Source of the DNA: CAWBRT01 sp050015355
Lineage (GTDB): Bacteria; Acidobacteriota; Terriglobia; Terriglobales; Acidobacteriaceae
DNA length: 29,516 bases
Assembly (NCBI GenBank): GCA_050015355.1
Contig: JBEKBO010000062.1
Location: forward strand, 1-29,516
Direction of reading: 5' to 3'
A model generated the notes under the pieces. That model was given only the letters and a program-made list of their open reading frames with translations. It made no database searches and had not been told where the DNA came from. Position 1 is the first letter of the stretch; each line of letters starts with the position of its first letter. Shown piece after piece: positions 23,648-29,516 of the stretch. The position numbers were made by a program, and so were the translations under genes.

Positions 23648-24082
23648 CTAACCGGCGACGACGTCCAGCCCCATCGACCGGGCCGTGCCCTTTACGCTTT
23701 TAACGGCGGCGTCCAGCGAAGCCGCGTTGAGGTCCGGCATCTTCTGCTTGGCTATATCGAGCACCTGCTTTTCCGTAACCTTGCCAACCTTTTCCTTGTT
23801 AGGAGTGCCGGAGCCCTTGGCGATGTTGGCGGCACGCTTCAGCAGGATCGAAGCGGGCGGGGTCTTGGTGATAAAAGTGAAGGTACGATCACTGTAAACC
23901 GTAACCACAACCGGGACAATCAGGCCCTCGAGCTCCTTGCTGCTGGTCCTGGCGTTGAACTGCTTGCAGAACTCCATGATGTTGATCTGCGCCTGGCCCA
24001 GAGCGGGGCCGACGGGCGGCGCCGGAGTGGCCTTGCCGGCCGCGATCTGCAATTTGACCTGTCCTGTAACCTTCTTTGCCAT
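23648..24082 (-). CDS. rplK: 50S ribosomal protein L11
   Basis: The start is ATG 24082 (MAKKVTGQVKLQIAAGKATP) with AAGG five bases upstream; extension to 24127 adds residues foreign to the family. It has 144 residues. Conserved parts are PAPPVGPALGQAQINIMEFCKQFNARTS with the proline-rich thiostrepton-side loop, TFTFITKTPPASILLKRAA, and the C-terminal RNA-binding domain ending GTARSMGLDV. L11 binds the GTPase-associated 23S region with L10 and L12 and is the sensor for RelA-type stringent control. It begins 360 bases downstream of nusG because of repeated elements placed in the spacer. Confidence 0.98.
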   Translation of the reverse strand: MAKKVTGQVKLQIAAGKATPAPPVGPALGQAQINIMEFCKQFNARTSSKELEGLIVPVVVTVYSDRTFTFITKTPPASILLKRAANIAKGSGTPNKEKVGKVTEKQVLDIAKQKMPDLNAASLDAAVKSVKGTARSMGLDVVAG

Positions 24083-24222
24083 AACAACCTTTCTGTTTTT
24101 CGGTCCCGCCGCATGACTGGTTAGCATCGGGCTACGTCAGAGCGGCCACCACCGGCAGCCTCTCATGCCCATGCATAACGAACCCCTGTCGGCAGCCCTG
24201 AGTCTAGGTTTTTCGGCTCAGG

Positions 24223-24282
24223 TTGAGGCGCTTGGCAGGGCCTTTCAGCCCGCGAAATCCCAAGCGGCCGCGAAGGACCGTT
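24223..24282 (+). repeat. Dispersed element, copy A (degenerate)
   Basis: Starts ttgaggcgcttggcaggg, continues with a gcccgcgaaatccc core and ends gcgaaggac. It follows the same order of phrases as copies B, C and D (ttgaggcg ... gccgaaatcctgagc ... gcgaagga) but with internal deletions. Confidence 0.6.
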
Positions 24283-24305
24283 TCGACTTCATCTAACTAA
24301 CGATT

Positions 24306-24353
24306 TTCTCTACTTGTCCAAACTCCAACTCGACCGGAGTAGCGCGGCCGAAG
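24306..24353 (-). repeat. 48-bp duplicate of the nusG 3' end
   Basis: Identical over 48 bases to 24456-24503 inside nusG, offset exactly 150 bp. In the nusG frame it reads FGRATPVELEFGQVEKIVS and a stop, so it is a complete alternative 3' end (EKIVS instead of EKIIA). Element copy B separates the two. Confidence 0.97.
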
Positions 24354-24440
24354 TTGAGGCGTTTTGCGGGCGTGAGGCGTTTTTCGCCGGGAGCCCGCAG
24401 CCGAAATCCTGAGCGCCATCGGCGCGAAGGAACTCAGCCA
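24354..24440 (+). repeat. Dispersed element, copy B
   Basis: Begins ttgaggcgttttgcgggc directly after the 48-bp nusG duplicate, contains cgccgggagcccg and gccgaaatcctgagc, and ends gcgaaggaactcagcc just before the nusG stop codon. Closest relative in the window is copy C. Confidence 0.85.
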
Positions 24441-24442
24441 CC

Positions 24443-25117
24443 CTACGCAATAATCTTCTCTACTTGTCCAAACTCCAACTCGACCGGAGTAGCGCGGCCG
24501 AAGATGGTCACCATCACTTTCAGCGTCTCGCGGTCGTCATTGACCTCGTCGACTATCCCTTGGAATGTCGCGAACGGGCCTTCGCTGATGCGAACCGATT
24601 CGTTCTTTTCGTACTTGACCTTGAGCTTCGGCTTCTCCTTGGAGTCGGCAACGCGGTAGACGATCTGCTTGACCTCGTCCTCGCTGAGCGGCGTGGGATC
24701 GTTGGCGGTGCCGACAAACCCGGTCACCCGTGGCGTGGATTTCACCACGTGCCAGACATGGTCGCCCTCGCCGCCGCTGCGGAACCCCGTCAGGTCCATC
24801 TCGACCAGAACATATCCGGGAAAGAACATGCGCTCGCTGGTGTACTTCTTGCCGCCGCGCACCTCGGTCACCGACTCGGTCGGAATCAGCACCTTGCCAA
24901 TCTTGTTCTCCAGATTGAAAGCGCGTATGCGCGATTCGAGCGACTCCTTTACCTTGCGCTCGAACCCCGAATAAGTGTGGATGATGTACCACTTCAGATT
25001 CGGGTTCTGGGGAACTTCAGGGGGAAGAACAGCGGGAGTCTCGGGCGGTGCCCCGGGCAGTCCCCCGGCTTGCTGTTCGTCTCCAGTGCTCCCCTCGTTT
25101 TTCGTAATCTCGTCCAT
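24443..25117 (-). CDS. nusG: Transcription termination/antitermination factor NusG
   Basis: From ATG 25117 (MDEITKNEG) the product has 224 residues; a TTG at 25135 would add six. A polar, Pro-rich N-terminal extension of about 40 residues precedes the NGN domain, which starts at KWYIIHTYSGFERKVKESL and includes the GGKKYTSERMFFPGYVLVEM core and TGFVGTANDPTPLSEDEV. The C-terminal KOW domain (ISEGPFATFQGIVDEVNDDRETLKVMVTIFGR) is complete. NusG binds the RNA polymerase clamp, raises processivity and links to Rho or to ribosomal S10. The final residues are EKIIA; a duplicate 3' end just downstream encodes EKIVS, so the present terminus may be a rearrangement product. It lies downstream of secE. 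Confidence 0.97.
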   Translation of the reverse strand: MDEITKNEGSTGDEQQAGGLPGAPPETPAVLPPEVPQNPNLKWYIIHTYSGFERKVKESLESRIRAFNLENKIGKVLIPTESVTEVRGGKKYTSERMFFPGYVLVEMDLTGFRSGGEGDHVWHVVKSTPRVTGFVGTANDPTPLSEDEVKQIVYRVADSKEKPKLKVKYEKNESVRISEGPFATFQGIVDEVNDDRETLKVMVTIFGRATPVELEFGQVEKIIA

Positions 25118-25190
25118 AGATTTGTCTCGCCCCAAGCGCTATCGCCTCAACTCGCGCTTGAGCGATATCCCGCCGGTGCAACCTGCGTGG

Positions 25191-25451
25191 CTAGTGCTGG
25201 CCGAAGTAACGGAAGACCGGCTCCAGCAAACGGTTGATTGTGCCATCCACGACCCAGAAATAGATCCCGAACAGGAAAACCGTGACGATGACAACACTAG
25301 TCGTGGCCTGAACCTCTTTGATGGTCGGCGTGGTCACCTTCTTCATCTCGGTGCGCACGTCGTTGTAAAAGTCTTTCGTCCGCTGCGGCCAATGCTTGAT
25401 CCGTGTCGTAAGCCTGTTGTCGTCGATGCTTGCCACCACTGCCTTTGCCAT
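25191..25451 (-). CDS. secE: Preprotein translocase subunit SecE
   Basis: 86 residues from ATG 25451 with TAGGAT about eight bases upstream. It has the short bacterial SecE form: a cytoplasmic amphipathic helix with the conserved RTKDFYNDVRTEMKKVTTPTIKEVQATTSVV motif, then a single membrane helix (VIVTVFLFGIYFWVVDGTINRLL). SecE clamps the SecY channel and is essential for Sec export. The secE-nusG pairing is the standard bacterial arrangement, and the tRNA-Trp just upstream is also common. Confidence 0.96.
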   Translation of the reverse strand: MAKAVVASIDDNRLTTRIKHWPQRTKDFYNDVRTEMKKVTTPTIKEVQATTSVVIVTVFLFGIYFWVVDGTINRLLEPVFRYFGQH

Positions 25452-25530
25452 TGCTAAATCCTATCGCGCGTCCCGTACCGGAACGTCCACTTCCGACTTC
25501 AGTCGCCACCGCACCAAGTCTCCGAGCGGA

Positions 25531-25606
25531 TGGCAGGGGCGGAGGGATTCGAACCCCCAAGTCCGGTTTTGGAGACCGGCAGTTTAACCGTTGAGCTTAC
25601 GCCCCT
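25531..25606 (-). tRNA. tRNA-Trp (CCA anticodon)
   Basis: Acceptor AGGGGCG/CGCCCCT with G73 and encoded CCA. The anticodon loop CTCCAAA gives CCA (Trp). D arm, T arm (GGTTCGAATCC) and length (76 nt) are normal. It lies between rpmG and secE. Confidence 0.97.
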
Positions 25607-25617
25607 GTTTCCCTACC

Positions 25618-25640
25618 AGACCTCTCGCCTCAAGAGGTCT
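25618..25640. repeat. Perfect 8-bp hairpin upstream of tRNA-Trp
   Basis: AGACCTCT / cgcctca / AGAGGTCT. On the minus strand the loop plus stem edge contains TTGAGGCG, the same octamer that starts the dispersed elements. Possibly an RNA-processing structure between rpmG and tRNA-Trp. Confidence 0.6.
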
Positions 25641-25756
25641 TTGCTGGTTACTCTCTCTCGGGGACGCCGGCAGCTCCGCCGCCGCACCAGCCAATCGCCA
25701 AGCTACCCTGTCGCTCGCTCCCCCGCAGGAATTGCCACCGTGTACGGCCAAATGCC

Positions 25757-25909
25757 TCACTTGATTTCGCGGTGAGTCGTGTGTTTCCGGCATTTGCGGC
25801 AGAACTTGCTGAACTCCAACCGCTCGGTGGTCGTCTTCTTGTTCTTCGTGGTCGAGTAGTTCTTGTCCTTGCAGTCGGTACACTGCAAAGTCACGATTTC
25901 GCGGGGCAT
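25757..25909 (-). CDS. rpmG: 50S ribosomal protein L33
   Basis: 50 residues from ATG 25909 with AAGGAG six bases upstream; its small size makes it easy to miss. MPREIVTLQCTDCKDKNY, then RLEFSKFCRKCRKHTTHREIK. The two CxxC pairs (CTDC, CRKC) mark the zinc-binding C+ form of L33, which sits near the E site of the large subunit. Its place directly after tuf and before tRNA-Trp and secE is the common bacterial order. Confidence 0.96.
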   Translation of the reverse strand: MPREIVTLQCTDCKDKNYSTTKNKKTTTERLEFSKFCRKCRKHTTHREIK

Positions 25910-26004
25910 GTTGAACTCCTTCTGTTAATCGCCTTGCGGCCAGCCAGGGCCCCGGCACACGCCGTAGTTGCGCGTGTTGGGCAGAGCCAGGCCGCTTGGC
26001 CTTG

Positions 26005-26083
26005 TCCGGGTCGAAGCCCGGATATCAGCGGGCGTTTCAGCGCCCGCCGAAAATCCCGGCAAAGCAGATGGAATCGCTTTGCC
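26005..26083. repeat. Array of three perfect hairpins between tuf and rpmG
   Basis: TCCGGG/CCCGGA (26005-26022), GCGGGCG/CGCCCGC (26028-26047) and GGCAAAGC/GCTTTGCC (26058-26083), all without mismatch and separated by only a few bases. No U-tract follows on either strand, so attenuation, RNA stability or processing of the tuf message is likelier than termination. Confidence 0.75.
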
Positions 26084-26098
26084 GCCAGTTAAAGTTTA

Positions 26099-27238
<1,140 letters not shown>

Positions 27239-27257
27239 TTTCTGCTGTGAACCCTGG

Positions 27258-27275
27258 CCAGACGACGCAGTCTGG
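27258..27275 (-). promoter_or_regulatory. Leader hairpin just upstream of tuf
   Basis: CCAGAC/GTCTGG with a six-base loop, 20 bases before the tuf ATG on the minus strand. An outer GGGAC...GTCCC pairing lies beside it. It could modulate tuf translation or stabilise the processed 5' end. Confidence 0.45.
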
Positions 27276-27293
27276 GACGTGGCTTAGTGTCCC

Positions 27294-27302
27294 GATAAAC
27301 TC
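27294..27302. repeat. 9-bp direct repeat, tuf-side copy
   Basis: gataaactc, identical to 28031-28039. The pair brackets the HEPN/BolA-like segment. Confidence 0.75.
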
Positions 27303-27581
27303 CGCCCAAGTCCGTAAAAAAAACACATTCGAAGTCGTCGCCGAACTCTTTCTCGAACTCGCTCCTTGTCATAGCGATGCACAAGGAAATCTTACGAATT
27401 AAACCTTTCGCTCCATAGGATTCCAACATGGAATAGATCTCGCCCAAACGCTCTTTCTCCGACATTTCTCGGAAGTAATCGGAGACAACGTACATTCGGA
27501 TAAAATCCTTATAGTCGCTCTTGTCAGCCCACACCCCGACCTTCTTGCCTCTCGCGGCAAAACCCTTTTCCAAGGCGCGCT

Positions 27582-28004
27582 TTATGGCCTTAACCGAGTT
27601 TGTTGCGATAGCCAATTGCGGAGATCCTTTGCGTCTCGCAAGAAAACTTCCGAAGTTCTTCGGTCAGTCGTTCTTCCTGAGTACCTTAATTCGGGCGACC
27701 ATCGGTTGTTAATGCCCTGGAATGCTACCCATAAATCCTGATTCTGCGCGAGAGCGTTCCTGAGCTGACTAGTGGCGAGCAATTCGATCAGGTTATGCCC
27801 CAACCGTTTTGCTTCGCCAGAATCCATGCCCTGTTGCTTTCTCGTCTCGCAAATAACGAACTTCAGAAAACACTCTAGAACGTAACCGCACAAATAAATC
27901 GCGCCCTCAAATCTCTGGTTGTTGTGAAGGCACTGGGCATCTTTCAAGCGTTCAATGGCGGCTTGGCGAAAAGAGTTAGCCGCTATCCGAATTGGACCAG
28001 CCAT
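27582..28004 (-). CDS. HEPN-domain protein
   Basis: 140 residues from ATG 28004; Shine-Dalgarno weak (GAGG at long spacing). The helical bundle pattern of HEPN proteins is clear: FRQAAIERLKDAQCLHNNQRFEGAIYLCGYVLECFLKFVICE (helices 1-2 with the GAxYLxGYxxExxLK signature), then GHNLIELL, the counterpart of the HDL motif, and a C-terminal helix FLRDAKDLRNWLSQ. HEPN domains appear in toxin-antitoxin, CRISPR and nucleotide-binding systems, some as RNases using R-x4-6-H. Here the only Arg near the His is two residues away (KRLGH), so the RNase motif is not obvious and a structural or binding role is as likely. Its stop lies inside the BolA-like gene start. The pair sits alone between tRNA-Thr and tuf. 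Confidence 0.8.
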   Translation of the reverse strand: MAGPIRIAANSFRQAAIERLKDAQCLHNNQRFEGAIYLCGYVLECFLKFVICETRKQQGMDSGEAKRLGHNLIELLATSQLRNALAQNQDLWVAFQGINNRWSPELRYSGRTTDRRTSEVFLRDAKDLRNWLSQQTRLRP

Positions 28005-28030
28005 TTAGCGAATCCAGTACCTCGAGGCCA

Positions 28031-28039
28031 GATAAACTC
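28031..28039. repeat. 9-bp direct repeat, tRNA-side copy
   Basis: gataaactc immediately next to the 3' CCA of tRNA-Thr(GGU); partner of 27294-27302. Confidence 0.75.
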
Positions 28040-28115
<76 letters not shown>

Positions 28116-28147
28116 TTTCTAAACAATGTTTCTGCTCCGCTTGGGGC

Positions 28148-28227
28148 TCCTTCGCCGCCGCTGTGCTCCGGCTCAGGATTTCGGCGCCGGGCTCCCGGCT
28201 ACGCCTCACGCCCGGCAAGCGCCTCAA
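28148..28227 (-). repeat. Dispersed element, copy C
   Basis: On the minus strand: TTGAGGCGCTTGCCGGGCG, then GCCGGGAGCCCGG, GCCGAAATCCTGAGC, ending GCGAAGGAGCC. It lies between the 39-bp tRNA-Thr duplicate and the intact tRNA-Thr, the same layout as copy B at nusG. Confidence 0.85.
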
Positions 28228-28234
28228 CTTACCC

Positions 28235-28273
28235 GGGAGTGCTCTACCAACTGAGCTACATCAGCTTTCTAAA
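28235..28273 (-). repeat. 39-bp duplicate of the tRNA-Thr 5' part
   Basis: Identical to 28085-28123, offset exactly 150 bp. It covers the five leader bases plus acceptor strand, D arm and 5' anticodon stem of tRNA-Thr(GGU), then breaks off at CTCCC. It cannot fold into a tRNA. Confidence 0.97.
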
Positions 28274-28312
28274 ACTCTATTCGCCTGTGAACTCACGACG
28301 CATCTCAATTCC

Positions 28313-28387
28313 TGGAGCGGGAGACGGGAATCGAACCCGCGACCAACAGCTTGGAAGGCTGAGACTCTACCACTGAGTTACTCCCGC
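28313..28387 (-). tRNA. tRNA-Gly (UCC anticodon)
   Basis: Acceptor GCGGGAG/CTCCCGC, T73 and encoded CCA. The loop CTTCCAA gives TCC (Gly). T arm GGGTTCGATTCCC. 75 nt. Confidence 0.97.
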
Positions 28388-28407
28388 TAACCCCCCGGCT
28401 TACGAGA

Positions 28408-28527
28408 TCCTTCGCTACTCCTAACCCAGCAACGGCAAAAGCAGCCGTCGCCGGGGACCCCGGCTCGCTCAGGATTTCGGCTCGAGGCTCCCGGCGCTGC
28501 GCGCCTCATGCCTCGAAAACGCCTCAA
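28408..28527 (-). repeat. Dispersed element, copy D (longest)
   Basis: On the minus strand it starts TTGAGGCGTTTTCGAGGC, has CGCCGGGAGCCTCGAGCC and GAAATCCTGAGCGAGCC, then an extra GGGGTCCCCGGCGACGG segment, and closes AGCGAAGGATC. About 120 bases, so probably the fullest copy; no flanking duplicate is visible here. Confidence 0.8.
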
Positions 28528-28551
28528 GTTACTTCCGCCCATTTGCCTTGG

Positions 28552-28734
28552 CTACTGCCGTTCGTCGCGCTCTTGCAGGGCTGCCCTGCGCTCCTGCACC
28601 AGAGTGCGAATAACGAAGAAGGCCAAAATCAACAAGCTGGCCAAACGGATTTTCCCGTCCAGCGTCAGCCACTCCAGTACACCTATCCCGCCGTATATCG
28701 CTAGTGCCAGCCACAGCTTCGTTTCGCGTCTCAC
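28552..28734 (-). CDS. Small membrane protein between tRNA-Tyr and tRNA-Gly
   Basis: GTG start at 28734, 60 residues: a basic N-terminus (MRRETK), one hydrophobic stretch LWLALAIYGGIGVLEWLTL, a short polar turn (DGKIR), and a second stretch LASLLILAFFVIRTL, ending in a charged tail (QERRAALQERDERQ). This is a two-helix hairpin membrane protein with positive-inside bias. The Shine-Dalgarno is poor and the family is unknown, so it is a probable rather than certain gene. It shares the tRNA transcript. A competing frame that reads through tRNA-Tyr is judged spurious. Confidence 0.5.
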   Translation of the reverse strand: MRRETKLWLALAIYGGIGVLEWLTLDGKIRLASLLILAFFVIRTLVQERRAALQERDERQ

Positions 28735-28785
28735 GCATCACCAGGTCGCCGGCGCCGGTCGGAACCAACCGGGCAAGCGAAATGC

Positions 28786-28873
28786 TGGTGCACAGGGGTG
28801 GATTCGAACCACCGAACGCCAAAAGGCGGACAGATTTACAGTCTGTTGGCTTTAACCGCTCACCCACCTGTGC
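28786..28873 (-). tRNA. tRNA-Tyr (GUA anticodon)
   Basis: Acceptor GCACAGG/CCTGTGC, A73, encoded CCA. The loop CTGTAAA gives GTA (Tyr). It has the long variable arm expected for bacterial tRNA-Tyr (CCGCCTTTTGGCG); 88 nt. Confidence 0.97.
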
Positions 28874-29168
28874 ACGTCCCGATTCTACGGGGAGCGCGGC
28901 TGCGATGCCATAGGCTCCGAACCAAGACTAGGTTTCAAAGATCCGCTTCGAGCACATTACCGGCCGAAGCCTCATGCGGTGCTGCGCGCGTTAAACACGC
29001 GACAATTGCAGGCATCCAAGACATCTCCCGACGCCCTGGCCGCCGCATTCACCGGCAGGTCCGTGTGGATTGCAAGAACGGTTACGCGCTATTGCGTCAA
29101 GCCGCGAGACTTAAGCACGCCCAAAAGTTGATATCGCTAGCCAACGCCCGCGTACCCGGAAAGCAACT

Positions 29169-29244
29169 TGGAGCTGGCGAAGGGATTTGAACCCCCGACC
29201 CTCTGATTACAAATCAGATGCTCTACCAGCTGAGCTACGCCAGC
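29169..29244 (-). tRNA. tRNA-Thr (UGU anticodon)
   Basis: Acceptor GCTGGCG/CGCCAGC, T73, encoded CCA. The loop TTTGTAA gives TGT (Thr). Normal D and T arms; 76 nt. First gene of the cluster on this strand; about 295 featureless bases separate it from tRNA-Tyr. Confidence 0.97.
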
Positions 29245-29327
29245 GATGCTGGAACCACACATCAAGCACACACACTAAACTTTCGGGCGTGACACTGCCA
29301 AAGCTCTAGTGCCCACACAAAGAAAAA

Positions 29328-29356
29328 AGGTTAGCACATTGAAAGCTGATGCGCAA
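29328..29356 (-). promoter_or_regulatory. Candidate promoter of the tRNA-tuf cluster
   Basis: Minus strand: TTGCGC (-35, 29351-29356), 17-base spacer, TGC-TAACCT (extended -10, 29328-29333). It lies 84 bases before tRNA-Thr(UGU) and just downstream of the 29408-29435 terminator, where a stable-RNA promoter is expected. The hexamers match consensus only partly. Confidence 0.45.
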
Positions 29357-29407
29357 CCTGACGGCGTCCCAAAATCATGACACTACCGCAACCTATAGAG
29401 ACTGTTG

Positions 29408-29435
29408 AAAAACTCGGCTCGAAAGCCGAGTTTTT
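29408..29435. terminator. Bidirectional intrinsic terminator
   Basis: AAAAACTCGGCT / CGAA / AGCCGAGTTTTT: a perfect 12-bp inverted repeat with A-run on one side and T-run on the other, so it can work on both strands. It separates the tRNA cluster from whatever lies to the right. Confidence 0.92.
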
Positions 29436-29516
29436 GTGTTGGTGGTGAACATCATGTGTGTTAAGTAGAGATGCAGGAGGGACGCCGCCGATGATGGGTC
29501 AGCAGCCACGCACGGA

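Larger units (their letters stand above)
27294..28039. mobile_element. Candidate inserted module carrying the HEPN and BolA-like genes
   Basis: The segment is bounded by two exact copies of gataaactc. The right copy touches the encoded CCA of tRNA-Thr(GGU). Removing one repeat plus the interior restores a plausible tRNA-Thr to tuf leader junction. The interior is visibly less GC-rich than the ribosomal genes on both sides. No integrase or transposase is inside, so if mobile it moves in trans or arrived by recombination. Confidence 0.5.

Noticed and set aside
24223..24440. CRISPR array in the nusG-rplK spacer
   Set aside because: Repeats are few, of unequal length and degenerate, with no regular spacers and no cas genes.
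28529..28867. 112-codon minus-strand ORF between tRNA-Gly and tRNA-Tyr
   Set aside because: It is translated through most of tRNA-Tyr and has no family resemblance; the 60-aa membrane protein in another frame explains the interval better.

Overview
The window looks like a chromosomal segment of an Acidobacteriota bacterium (inference). The grounds are: a carboxypeptidase-regulatory-like secreted protein and the tail of a bacterial Ig-like protein; the gene order tRNA-Thr / tRNA-Tyr / tRNA-Gly / tRNA-Thr / tuf / rpmG / tRNA-Trp / secE / nusG / rplKAJL / rpoBC; an RNA polymerase beta subunit carrying an eight-cysteine zinc-ribbon-like insert; and GC-rich core genes. No 16S gene is present, so the assignment rests on protein resemblance only.

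Left third (1-8.8 kb): accessory DNA with low gene density and many broken genes. It holds a frameshifted Ig-like tail, an SRAP (YedK/HMCES-type) gene split in two around an unknown ORF, a decayed DUF123 (Uri-type endonuclease) gene, a scrap of an ATP-dependent DNA ligase and a scrap of a REP-associated (HUH) transposase beside a perfect hairpin. Among them are apparently intact genes: a four-helix membrane protein, two small conserved hypotheticals, tatA with a KDTEV tail repeat, a tiny secreted protein, a response regulator with a C-terminal zinc-ribbon-like tail, an HTH protein, a LysW-like acidic zinc-ribbon protein, a rhomboid protease and a small ABM-like protein.

Middle (8.8-20.4 kb), minus strand: yihY and pyk abut (TGA directly followed by ATG). 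Upstream lie rpoB and rpoC, closed by a textbook intrinsic terminator. rpoC most likely starts at a TTG behind a very strong Shine-Dalgarno.

Right third (20.4-29.5 kb), minus strand: the translation and transcription cluster. Starting at a candidate extended -10 promoter near 29.35 kb it reads tRNA-Thr(UGU), tRNA-Tyr, a small membrane protein, tRNA-Gly, tRNA-Thr(GGU), a HEPN gene and a BolA-like gene, tuf, rpmG, tRNA-Trp, secE, nusG, rplK, rplA, rplJ, rplL, then rpoBC. Spacers are unusually long (up to 930 bp) and contain hairpins and a dispersed element of about 80-120 bp.

Most notable observations: (1) a HEPN + BolA-like gene pair sits between tRNA-Thr and tuf, bracketed by a 9-bp direct repeat that touches the tRNA CCA end, so it looks like a discrete inserted module; (2) EF-Tu lacks about 16 residues of a conserved domain-3 loop; (3) the 3' end of nusG and the 5' half of tRNA-Thr are each duplicated at an offset of exactly 150 bp, with a copy of the same dispersed element between the copies, which is either an unusual insertion mechanism or a short-read assembly artefact; (4) RpoB has a zinc-ribbon insert.
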